NCBI GenBank assembly: GCA_009763385.1 | Contig: CM019825.1 | Coordinates: 120,901,631-120,965,630 of the forward strand | DNA: 64,000 bases | Direction: 5' to 3' | Source: Coix lacryma-jobi var. lacryma-jobi | Taxonomy: Eukaryota > Streptophyta > Magnoliopsida > Poales > Poaceae | Shown: positions 21,438 through 32,045 of the stretch, in pieces | Layout: every line of letters starts with the position of its first letter | How positions within the stretch are numbered: position 1 is the first letter of the stretch | Notes under the pieces: generated by a model | The model's database searches: none | Seen by the model: the letters and a program-made list of their open reading frames with translations, nothing else | Told to the model about the DNA's origin: nothing | Made by a program: the position numbers and the translations under genes

Positions 21438-22749
21438 TAGAAGGGCAGGAAGTGAGCATATGGCACAACACTGGGGTTAGTATACTGAGAAGGATACCAG
21501 TGTTGTGTCATAGGCCCAGAAAAAGTGTTAGTAGCAACACCGAGCTGTACTCGTCCCATGGGTGGATAGCGATCACCACCAACCTGAAAGGGTGGTCCGC
21601 TATGGAACGGAAAACCTCCAAACTGACCTACTTGTCCCATTTGTGCAAAGCGATCACTACCATACTGAAAAGGTGGTCCGCTATGGGACTGAGCAGCAAA
21701 GCCTCTTACACTCGGCTCACGGTCGTATTGAGGACGACCGAAACCGCGACGGGCACGACCACCACCCCGTGGTCTGGCTGCCTGGGGCCTAGCTACCTGA
21801 GGGAAAGCACCTCCAGGCCTAGCGCCCTGCCTCTGAACTCCCCGACCTTGCACACCATGGAGAGGGTGGTGCCTGGCCTGGTTGTTCAGCTCTAACTCCT
21901 TCCTAGCGTCTCTCTTCCTCCGAAAGCAAAACTCAGCTAGGTGACCCTCACGGTGACAGTACTCGCACTCGAACCTCACCACTCTCTTGGGTTGTTGGTT
22001 CCTAGGGTTGCGAGGGATGTTCACTCTGGCTGGCTGCTTGCCCTTCGGAAGGGGATCACTAGAGACGTCAGGAAGGGTGTCAAGTGTGTTCCTAAGATGG
22101 TTAGGTTTGGGAACCCACACTTGCTTGCGAGGTGGAGCCTTGGGAGGTTCATCAAGGATGCCATCCTTGGTGATAGGCTTGGGAGGCTCAGGTGGAGTGA
22201 TCTTGGTAAGCTTAGGGAAAGCGGATGGCTTCTCAATAGGGCTCACTCCACTAAACTCACCGATCTTGCCAAAGCTACTAGCGCCCTTCCCACCTGAAGC
22301 AAAGCCTACTCCCGAGCAATCAGTTCCCCTTTTGAATTGACTGATCATCATGCCCAACTGCGGCCCACTACATGACACCCAACTCAGGATGGACCGGAGG
22401 TATGTGTTTTCCTCCCCGGTTTGCATCCTGTCATGCCGACAGTTGGCAATCTCAAGCTCCAACCCCACGCATCGCTCACATGGAGCGGACAAGGTGCTGA
22501 CTGAGCTGGCCTTCATGGCTTCAGCAAGTTGGCATTAACTTCTGCCAACTCAGTTCGCAAGCTAGGGCAAAGCTTGCACGCACCCAGCAAAGAAGGCCTC
22601 GCCTTCACTTCCTCCAGCTCCTTCTTCATGGAAGCACACTCACGACACTCACCCACCAAGTCTAGCCTACTCTTCAGCTCATCATACACCTCAATCAAAG
22701 AGGCATACTTGGTTTATAGGGTGGAAAAGTTTGCCATGTGTGTGGTACA
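21434..22749 (-). pseudogene. Copia A gag C-terminal part with second zinc knuckle
   Basis: This is the continuation of gag on the far side of the AL2 insertion. 22513-22698 encodes a Glu/Lys-rich, probably coiled-coil segment containing paired CRECASMKKEL and CKLCPSLRTEL units. A frame change near 22515 leads to 21434-22516, which has a proline-rich linker and the zinc knuckle CEYCHREGHLAEFC (CX2CX4HX4C), followed by an Arg/Gly-rich stretch. Together with the knuckle in the N-terminal half this gives two CCHC motifs. The tail before the protease is low-complexity and diverged. Confidence 0.75.
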
Positions 22750-24756
22750 TGTTGGTAGTTCTTAGCTTCACTGAAGATAGTGCTAGGCAACTATCCCCGG
22801 TAACGGCCCAGAAATGCTTGCTGACACTAGCCAACGTCGTTACTAGGAGCAAACTATGGAATCTATTCCAGGCAACGGTGTCAGAAGTGCTTGAAGCAAG
22901 TCCGGTCACTATACCTAAAGGAGTGAAGCTAAAGCAGCTATCTACTAATGCCAAGCGGGGTTGTCAATCCCGACACTAGTAGGAGCTAGCTAGAGAGATT
23001 GCAATCTACCAGGAGGAGATTCTGCAAGCGCACAGAACTATCGTAGTAGTACTTCGCTTGGGAGTACCATGTGTCTATTTATTTGATCCCAAGGGAAGGC
23101 TAGGGTGGTGTATGAGTCGAGTCAAGGAGGGGATGAGAGTCGAAGAAAAGAGAAAAAGGAAAAGGAAAAGGGGAAAAGAGGAGATGAAAGGCTAGAAAGA
23201 ATGTATGGGTGGATAGGTAAGGACGAAATGGATGGCTAAGGTAAGGTGGATAACTAGATAGATAGGGGGGTAACTAAGGGTAACTAACTACTAACTAATA
23301 ACTACTGATAACTAATCCTAGATAACTACCAAGCAAGATAACTACGAAGCGAGACTGTTACGAAGCAGGGCAGGCAAAAGACAATAAAGCAACTAAGTTG
23401 AGTATAGTTTTATTCCTATCTTGTCAAGTATTGAGGCATACTAGCCTTTACCACTTACTTAGGTTGAACGCTAGCACAACGAGCCTTACTGTTAAACTGG
23501 GCCAACTACGTGGTGGAATTCAAGGCGCACAGGGCTGTCACCACCTGCTTGCTACCACAGCTATCCGGAGGTCCAGCCGTATCTGAAGGTAAGTCTATAA
23601 CTAAGCACCACGCTTAACTATATTCTAACTATCTCTACCCTAGCTTTGAATAGAGACACCTTTGCGGACGTCAGAGCAAACACTTGACTTAATAAGATAA
23701 ACACTAAACTAACTAAGCAACCTATTGGCAAAGATCAAACACTAAGCTCACTAGAGATTAACTACTATGGCTAACTGAATTGAACTGTAGGATAGCTAGG
23801 CACTCAAGCAATCAATCAAGTATACCACTCAATACTGATAAGTAGAATAAAGTAATACTTGAAATGATGAACTAGAATATAGTAAGTGCTTGAGTAACAA
23901 GAGCAAAACCTGAACTGGAGATGAAGGAAGACTCTACCGAGCTCCAGAACCGATCACTCACACGCCTCTACTCTTGAGCTAACCCTTGAGCAGCGCTACC
24001 GCGAGGGCGAAGATGCCTTGCTCTACTAGCTACCAACTTGCCTAAGCTCTCTGAGCTTCTAACCTAAGTCTCACTTGCTTCTCTTGCTTGTGTGTTGCTC
24101 TGGGATGGTAATGTGTGATGGTACTCTTGGGTGTGAATGAAGAGGTGCCTCCAGGGGGGTATTTATAGCCCAAATGAGTGAGGGGGGTACTTATAGGGGG
24201 CAGCCAGCCGACCTAGGGCGAACCCTAGTGGCGGGCGCCAGCCCTAGGTGGCGGCCGCCACCTCCCTCACCGTTGGATGCACCGCCTTGGCTTCAACGGC
24301 ATCCAGGTGGTTGTCCAAGGCGGTTTGGAGGTCGGTTGCATGTACTAGCAACCGCCATTCAGCCTTGATCCATGCCACTCCTCCCTGAGCCGTCCGATGC
24401 CACTGACCTAGTGACCAAGGGCCAGGATTTGGCCTTGGGGAGGTCACACGGATCGGTGACGTGGCAGGGAGTGGCACTTGGGCCAACCCAAGTGGCGGGC
24501 GCCACTTAGAGGTGGCGGGCGCCACCTAGGGGTGGCGGGCGCCACCCCCCTTAGGCCCATTTGGGCCCTGCTGAGTGGGCTTGGCCTCTGGTGGGTCAAT
24601 ATGTCCAAATTTGGTTCAAATCCTGCATTCAAATAAAATTCTATGGACATGTGGAATTCGGTTAGTTTGAAACCTATTTGACTACATTTCATGCCTTTTT
24701 GGTGGACTTTAGGGTCAAATGTTGATGGTAAAACAGGTGTTTAAGGACCATCAACA
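22750..24756 (-). repeat. AL2 3' LTR
   Basis: The LTR has a TGTTGGTAG start in plus coordinates and an ACCATCAACA end. Two decayed primer-site copies lie just inside its plus-strand left end (22795-22810 and 22868-22883). The U3 has a TATA box on the minus strand at 24160-24168 and GGTGGCG-type palindromes at 24231-24260 and 24489-24552. Confidence 0.9.
24489..24552. repeat. GGTGGCGGGCGCCACC palindromes in AL2 LTR
   Basis: Three consecutive near-identical palindromes (arms GGTGGCG/CGCCACC) occur here. The related GGTGGCGGCCGCCACC is at about 24247. The 5' LTR (30256-30330) has four in a row. AL1 (9880-9935, 10160-10195) and AL3 (40184-40220, 48583-48617, 48845-48879) carry variants. Confidence 0.85.
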
Positions 24757-26466
24757 AGCTCCCCCAAGCTAACCTGTTGCTCGTCCTCGAGCAACAATGC
24801 GGTTTAAGCATTGAGCATGAAATGGATAGCAACTTAAGATGTCTGCAAGTGCATATTGTATAGTGAGAAATAACTTAGCATATATCATAAATCATAGCAA
24901 TGTGGTGCTTATAGCTTTTCACTTCAAACATGCAAGAGTGAAATAAAGTAGTAGATAGGAAACTTTTATCTTGCTTAGGTTTGACTAGGATTCTGTCTGG
25001 AGGTTTTTCAAAGTTTTCAAAAGATAACAACTTGCTTAAGTCCTCCAAGATTCACTCAATCACTCAATGGTGTTTAAATCCTCCCCTAGGCCAAAATGTA
25101 GCCTCTCCTATTTCTAAAGAATGATATGTGGAGTTATAGGTAGGCTAAGAACCATGAGCAAATTGCCTGATGTTTATTGCTAAGCTAGACACTCAGATCA
25201 TAAGGAGCAGCAAATCATAAAAATTGATCAAGATGTGCATGTGTGGTTATGTGGAAGTGTATAGAGAGATATTTCATAATCCTTCCTAGTTAATTTCTGG
25301 GGTCTAGAGCTAATGATAATTCTCTCTCTTTTTTTTGGATACAAAGTGAGTAGACAAAAGATGTGTCCTCACATTTTCTTAGGACATAGTCCTCTTTTGA
25401 GCTACTTTGCTCACTTTTTTTTCTTCAAGACATAGTCCTTTCTTGAGCTACTTTGCTCTTTTTCTCTCTCTCTTTTAGCTCTAGATTTCCCCAGACATCT
25501 ATAGGAAAGGATTTTTGAAATGAAAAAGGGGAAGAGGGAGAAATGCTTATTCCCAGGGTAGGAATAAGCATAAGACTAGCAATGGGATGTTTGGCAGAGT
25601 ATTGCATATCTCCGGTGTAGAGAATAAGCAATTTATTTGGTGGTTGCAAACTTCCAAAGTGGAAATTAGGCAAATTATGGTGGGTGTGCGTGAATCTTGA
25701 TTCAAAAGATATGATAAGCTTCTCTATTAAGATCTATGAGGTCTAACAAAGCTCAACACAAACAAAGCTCTTTGTGGTTTTGACTAATGACTAACAAATA
25801 TTTGGCTGGTGGTGGGATGGGATAAAAAAATCTAGGAGGAACTCTTAGCAAGGTTTTCATAATTTTTAAAAGAAATCCTCCAGATTAGGTCCTAATTTCA
25901 CCTTAGCAAGTTTAAAGAATTACTCCATTTCTTACTAACTTTATTCACTAAGCATGATTTCAGTTAAAGCATGTGCAACCCACAAAAACTACAACATAGA
26001 TAAGACCAGTTATTCAAACCATAAAAACAACATTTGCATAACATATTTCAAATCTTATTCAGGTTTCAACTTGTTTAAGCAGATTTTATCAATTTTATTC
26101 ATAGAGTGGTTATTTAGGCAAGCATGTGACATTCAAAAGATATATAATTTAAGAACTGAATGTAGAGTGTAGGCTTGAGACATACCTTATCGGAGCGGGA
26201 GTATCCCCCAAGCTGGCTTCTTGCTTGGTGAAAAGATCTTCTTCGTCTCAGTCGGAGCTCTTGTTCTCATTTTATTAAAAGGGAAACTATCTAATGTTGT
26301 GAAAAGGGAAACTATCCTATTATGATATTTTATTATTCTAACTAAGTTAACATATACGTATGCATAAAACTAATGATAACTGATTTTTTTTAGTTACATG
26401 CATGACATATGTTATTTATTCGAAAAAGGGAAAATTGAAGGGAAAAAGTAAAAGTAAAACCATACC
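24757..26466 (-). other. AL2 3' non-coding region and polypurine tract
   Basis: A minus-strand purine tract (AGCTTGGGGGAGCT, 24757-24770) abuts the LTR. At 25370-25470 two successive copies of a double-hairpin unit are seen (AGGACATAGTCCT then GAGC...GCTC, followed by a T-run); a similar duplicated unit is in AL3. No protein is encoded. The part at 25954-26240 is homologous to the AL1 interior at 37390-37650. Confidence 0.7.
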
Positions 26467-28342
26467 TTAGGTCCATGGAGTTTCATCCTTATCGGGTGGA
26501 TCTTCTTCTTTGGGCACTTCTTCTCTTAGTACTCCATCTGGTTCTTCTTCTTTTGGCACCTCTCCCTTGTTATGTGAATCACACAACTTAGGAGGAGGTG
26601 GTTCTCTCTTTCTACTCCACCCTGTTCTTGGGCGCCTCTTTTTGGTATGAACGGGTTTTGCTACCTGCATGTTAGTGGCATATGCGGGACCATGGGAGAA
26701 GGAGAATATTTCCTTCCGCCCTCCTAATGTCATTTGAATTTTAGCACTTCCCACATATATGCAGGCATCAACAATGTTCAAGAAGGGTCTACCTAACATT
26801 AGAGGTACATCTTTCCTATTTCCATATCTAGTATTATGAAATCAGCAGGAACATAGGAACCTCTAATATGAACAGGTAAATCATTAACTATTCCTTCTAC
26901 ATAGCAAGTGGATTGATCAGCTAGCACAACATAGGTAGATGTGGATGTCATGGGTGGAAAGAACGAGTTTTCATAAAAATCTTTAGATAGAATGTTCACA
27001 CTTGATCCTAAATCACACATGACATTTTTAAAGACTTCACCAAAGATTGAGCATCTAATTGTGGGACTACCAGGATCACCCTTTTTAACAGTCATGGTTT
27101 GATCTTCATAATAGTTAAAATATTTTATTTCAACCATATTAGCAGTTTCCATGTCAGGTTTAGCAGGAATTTTGCCAGATTCAAAAGATGGTATGATAGC
27201 AACAAGTTGAGCTAATTGAGTTTCTAACATCTTATTAAAGCTTAATTGATTTTTCAGAGCAGATGAGAAATCTTCCAATTTAGCATTTATTTTCTCAAGA
27301 ATTTTATCATTCGCCATTAATCTCTCTTTCAAGAAATCAGTAGTTTTACCTTGTGAGTAAACTAAATTCTTCAAGAATGAGAAATTATCAGAATTATGAA
27401 AATTAGAGCGGGGGAATGAATTGTTACCTTGAGAATTGGAGTGCTGATTCCATCCTTGATTCTGTTGATGGAAACTGTTATTGTTGTTGATGAAGTTCAA
27501 ATCTTCATGTAGCTCGGGGCAGTGGCTCCCAGAATGTCTGGTTTCTCCACAGACTTCACAAGTCATGTAGGATTCCAGAGATTGGACACTCTCTTGTTGG
27601 TGTTCATCTTCTCATAGCTGTCCAGCTTCTTTGCCAGCAGGTCCATCTTGGCCACGATCATGTCGGCCTCCTTAGGGGAATGCATACCTCGCTTACGGGG
27701 CTGCAGTCTCTCGTCATTCCATCCTTGGTTCGACACCATCTTCTCTATGAGAGCCTTAGCATCTACAACATTCAGAGAAAAGAATGCACCGCCGGCGGCG
27801 GCATCCAAATGGCTTCTAGAGAGAGGGGTTAGGCCATGGTAGAAGTTCTGGATCAATAGCCAGTCCTCCATACCATGGTGCGGACAAGCAGCGACATACT
27901 CTTGCAACCTCTCCCAAGCCTCGGGAATAGATTCCTTGGCTTGTTGCGTAAAGCTGGAGATTTTGTTGCGAAGAGCATTCGTCTTGCCCATCGGAAAGAA
28001 TTTGGCGAGAAAAGCATTGGAACACTTGTCCCATGTGTCTACAGCGTTGCGATCGATATAGAACCATTGCTTCGCTTTTCCTAGCAAAGAGAAAGGAAAG
28101 AGACGAAGATGGATGGCTTCTTGGGTTATCCCCTTAATGGTGAAGGTGCCGCAAATCTCCAAGAATTGTTGGAGGTGAGCATTGGCATCCTCATGAGCCT
28201 TGCCACAGAACGGACTAGGTTGGACCATCGTGATCAGAGCCGGTTTCAACTCAAAATTGAGGTTGGCATCGATCACGTCTGGTCCTATCGCTATATTAGC
28301 GACAGAAGGAGCAGAAAATTCACGAATGGCTTTGTTGGCCAT
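26467..28342 (-). pseudogene. AL2 gag and protease
   Basis: Gag starts at ATG 28342 (MANKAIREFSA), where the intact start of the sister copy in AL1 also lies. The capsid-like domain includes ITQEAIHLRLFPFSLLGKAK, WDKCSNAFLAKFFP and SIPEAWERLQEYVAACPHHG. A frame change near 27565 leads to a zinc knuckle (CEVCGETRHSGSHC, CX2CX4HX4C). A retropepsin-like region follows whose active-site box reads CDLGSSVNI (Athila-type elements often have DLG in place of DSG). A second frame change near 26799 precedes the last part (RPFLNIVDACIYVGS) and a Pro/Glu/Lys-rich tail. The frame ends at 26467 and no pol domains follow. Confidence 0.88.
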
Positions 28343-28503
28343 TGTGAAGATAGAACGAGATAAGAAAGAAAGAAGTTGAAGAAGATGAAGGAAAAAGATA
28401 AGAAGAACTAAGGAAAGAAAGAATGGGGTAAGATGGGATTCGCTAAGCGGGAGCTTAGGCGAAGATAAATTCGACACGGACTCAACCGATACACCGATTG
28501 CCT

Positions 28504-28521
28504 TCCCCGGCAACGGCGCCA
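28504..28521 (-). other. AL2 primer-binding site (tRNA-Asp)
   Basis: On the minus strand TGGCGCCGTTGCCGGGG follows the LTR end CTACCAACA after the 8-nt spacer AGCATTTC. It is complementary to the 3' end of plant tRNA-Asp(GUC). Two degraded copies lie inside the LTR at 28575-28590 and 28648-28663. Confidence 0.9.
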
Positions 28522-28529
28522 GAAATGCT

Positions 28530-30540
28530 TGTTGGTAGTTCTTAGCTTCACTAAAGATAGTGCTAGGAAACTATCCTCGGTAATGGCCCAGAAATGCTTG
28601 CTGACACTAGCCAACTTCATTACTAGGAGCAGACTATGGAATCTATTCTAGGCAACGGTGTCAGAAGTGCTTCAAGCAAGTCTGGTCACTATACCTAAAG
28701 GAGTGAAGCTAAAGCAGCTATCTACTAATGCCAAGCGGGGTTGTAAATCCCGACACTAGTAGGAGCTAGCTAGAGAGATTGCAATCTACCAGGAGGAGAT
28801 TCTGCAAGCGCATAGAACTATCGTAGTAGTACTTCGCCTGGGAGTACCAGGTGTCGATTTATTTGATCCCAAGGGAAGGCTAGGGTGGTGTATGAGTCGA
28901 GTCAAGGAGGGGATGAGAGTCGAAGAAAAGAGAAAAAGGAAAAGGGGAAAAGAGGAGATGAAAGGCTAGAAAGAATGTATGGGTGGATAGGTAAGGACGA
29001 AATGGATGGCTAAGGTAAGGTGGATAACTAGATAGATAGGGGGGTAACTAAGGGTAACTAACTACTAACTAATAACTACTGATAACTAATCCTAGATAAC
29101 TACCAAGCAAAATAACTACGAAGCGAGACAGTTACGAAGCAGGGCAGGTAAAGCAACTAAGTTGACTATAGTTTTATTCCTATCTTGTCAAGTATCGAGG
29201 CGTACTAGCCTTTACCACTTACTTAGGTTGAACGCTAGCACAACGAGCCTTACTGTTAAACTGGGCCAACTACGTGGTGGAATTCAAGGCGCACAGGGCT
29301 GTCACCACCTGCTTGCTACCACAGCTATCCGGAGGTCCAGCCGTATCTGAAGGTAAGTCTATAACTAAGCACCACGCTTAACTATATTCTAACTATCTCT
29401 ACCCTAGCTTTGAATAGAGACACCCTTGCGGACGTCAGAGCAAACACTTGACTTAATAAGATAAACACTAAACTAACTAAGCAACCTATTGGCAAAGATC
29501 AAACACTAAGCTCACTAGAGATTAACTACTATGGCTAAGTGAATTGAACTGTAGGATAGCTAGGCACTCAAGCAATCAATCAAGTATACCACTCAATACT
29601 GATAAGTAAAATAAAGTAATACTTGAAATGATGAACTAGAATATAGTAAGTGCTTGAATAACAAGAGCAAAACCTGAACTGGAGATGAAGGAAGACTCTT
29701 CCCAGCTCCAGAACCGATCACTCGCACGCCTCTACTCTTGAGCTAACCCTTGAGCAGCGCTACCGCGAGGGTGAAGATGCCTTGCTCTACTAGCTACCTA
29801 CTTGCCTAAGCTCTCTGAGCTTCTAACCTAACTCTCACTTGCTTCTCTTGCTCGTGTGTTGCTCTGGGATGGTAATGTGTGATGGTACTCTTGGGTGTGA
29901 ATGAAGAGGTGCCTCCAGGGGGGTATTTATAGCCCAAATGAGTGAGGGGGGTACTTATAGGGGGCAGCCAGCCGACCTAGGGCTAACCCTAGTGGCGGGC
30001 GCCAGCCCTAGGTGGCGGCCGCCACCTCCCTCACCGTTGGATGCACCGCCTTGGCTTCAACGGCATGTAGGTGGTTGTCCAAGGCGGTTTGGAGGTCGGT
30101 TGCATATCCTAGCAACCGCCATTCAGCCTTGATCCACGCCACTCCTCCCTGAGCCGTCCGATGCCACTGACCTAGTGACCAAGGGCCAGGATTTGTCCTT
30201 AGGGAGGTCACACGGATCGGTGACGTGGCAGGGAGTGGCACTTGGGCCAACCCAAGTGGCGGGCGCCACTTAGAGGTGGCGGGCGCCACCTAGGGGTGGC
30301 GGGTGCCACCTAGGGGTGGCGGGCGCCACCCCCCTTAGGCCCATTTGGGCCCTGCTGAGTGGGCTTGGCCTCTGGTGGGTCCATATGTCCAAATTTGGTT
30401 CAAATCCTGCATTCAAATAAAATTCTATGGACATGTGGAATTCGGTTAGTTTGAAACCTATTTGACTACATTTCATGCCTTTTTGGTGGACTTTAGGGTC
30501 AAATGTTGATGGTAAAACAGGTGTTTAAGGACCGTCAACA
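28530..30540 (-). repeat. AL2 5' LTR
   Basis: This LTR is 2011 bp, nearly identical to the 3' LTR. The main visible length differences are an extra GGTGGCG-type palindrome here (four against three) and a shorter purine stretch near 28930. TATA box on the minus strand at 29924-29932. Confidence 0.9.
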
Positions 30541-30545
30541 GTACA

Positions 30546-31982
30546 CTCATCGCACTCTTCCTCATCGGTCACCCTCACTTCGGACTTAGCAAACTCAAGC
30601 TCCTTAAGCGCCTCTTTCATCTTGCCCTTAAACTCACCGCGCTCATGGAGAACCTCCTTGAGTCTCTTCTCCAAAGCAAGGACTAACTCTGCAAAGCTAT
30701 CGCGCTCATCAGTGAGACAATCAACAAGAGAAGAATTTGATACCTCAGAGGCGTTGCCGTCGTCGTCTTCGCTGTTGGCGTCATCAGCGTCCTTCGCCTG
30801 GCACTTGGAGTCCTCCTCATCCAGGGCCATGGTGCACATGCCCTTGGAGGAGTTGCCAAAGAAGCAGAGTCCGTTGAAGTGATCTTCAGTCTTGTGCTCG
30901 GACCCATCGTCGCTGGAGTCGCTGTCGGAGGACTTATCGGTGTCGCCCTTGCCGGCGAAGAGCACGCACCGACCGGCGTCGAAAGCCCTCTCCAAGTCCT
31001 CTCGGCGAAAGCTGTCCTTGTTCTTCTTCTCGGTCTTGTACTCCGGCTTGCCCTTGCGCCTGAAGTTGCGATTCTTGCCGAAAGACTTCTTGTTGTTCTT
31101 GGGACAGTTCGCCATGAAGTGGTCTAGATCACCACACTTGTAGCAGCCCTCGTGTGCGCCACCACGCCGTCGATTCAGGCAGTTGTTGTGAAACCGCGAG
31201 AACCGGGTGATGGCGAGGGCGAGCTCGTTGTCTCCAAGCGTCTCCAACTGCTCCTCCGTGATTGTATGCAAAGATGACAAAGCAACAAGAGGAGGTGAAG
31301 CATTAGCAGAGACAGTCGATCCACCCGTGCCTGAGACCAAAGCCATGGAATGTGAAGATGGGTTCTTCAGCTTGGCCTGAGTCAGGTGATCGATCTCGGT
31401 GGACTTGAGCTTGCTGAACAGCTCATCCACGGTGAGGGTGTCATAGGATGGAGACTCAATGATAGTCGACACCTTCACCTCCCATACCCTCCGATCCAGA
31501 GCATATAGTAACTTGAGTGCCCTCTCATGATCGTCATAGGGTAGGTTAGCCCGATTGGCACGCATCTTGTTCACAATCATTTGGAAACGAGCGAACAAGG
31601 CGTCAATCGTCTCTCCCTCCAACTGAACAAAGTTCTCGTACTCGCTCTTGTACGTCTTGAAGAGTCTGGTCTTAACATGGGCTGTCCCCTCGTGATAGCT
31701 TTGAAGCTTCACCCAGATCTCTCGTGTCGTCTCAAGCTCAGAGACACGTTCGAACTCAGGAAGGGAGATGCTGGCCAAAAGAGCATTACGAGCCTTGGAG
31801 TTGGCCTCATGTTGGTCAATCTGGATCTGACCCACACGAGCCGCAAGGACTACGTACTCAGCATTCTCGCATATCTCCCAGACAGAATATCTGATGCTGT
31901 TGAGGTAAGCACGCATCCGAATCTTCCAATAGGAGTAGTTCGTTCCATCGAACCAAGGAGCCTTGCCGTTCCCTCGTTCCAT
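30546..31982 (-). pseudogene. Copia A gag, N-terminal part
   Basis: Gag begins at ATG 31982, 50 nt after the primer-binding site. It has the copia gag (UBN2-type) domain: PWFDGTNYSYWKIRMRAYL near the start, LLASISLPEFERVSELETTR, and KTRLFKTYKSEYENFVQLEG. A zinc knuckle CYKCGDLDHFMANC and basic stretches follow, then an acidic Ser/Asp-rich segment and a Glu/Lys-rich coiled coil. The frame is open for about 479 codons and is cut by AL2 at the GTACA duplication, the remainder resuming at 22749. It would form the shell of the virus-like particle. Confidence 0.9.
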
Positions 31983-32031
31983 GTCACCCTTAGGATCTGA
32001 AACCGATTAAGGTAGAGAAGATCCTTAACCG

Positions 32032-32043
32032 GCTCCGATACCA
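32032..32043 (-). other. Copia A primer-binding site (tRNA-iMet)
   Basis: On the minus strand TGGTATCGGAGC follows the LTR end (GGTCCTTCA) after two bases. It matches the 12-nt complement of initiator tRNA-Met (TGGTATCAGAGC) with one difference. It fixes the LTR boundary at 32046. Confidence 0.9.
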
Positions 32044-32045
32044 AT

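Larger units (their letters stand above)
22750..30540 (-). mobile_element. Athila-like gypsy AL2 (gag-protease only)
   Basis: AL2 is a complete minus-strand element inserted in the copia A gag gene, flanked by GTACA at 22745-22749 and 30541-30545. The 3' LTR is 22750-24756 and the 5' LTR 28530-30540 (2007 and 2011 bp). The 3.77-kb interior has a tRNA-Asp primer site, a gag-protease frame broken by two frameshifts, and a long 3' non-coding region with a polypurine tract. No RT, RNase H or integrase is present in the interior, which has intact ends. This suggests an element family that relies on another's enzymes. It is the same family as AL1, in opposite orientation. Confidence 0.92.
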
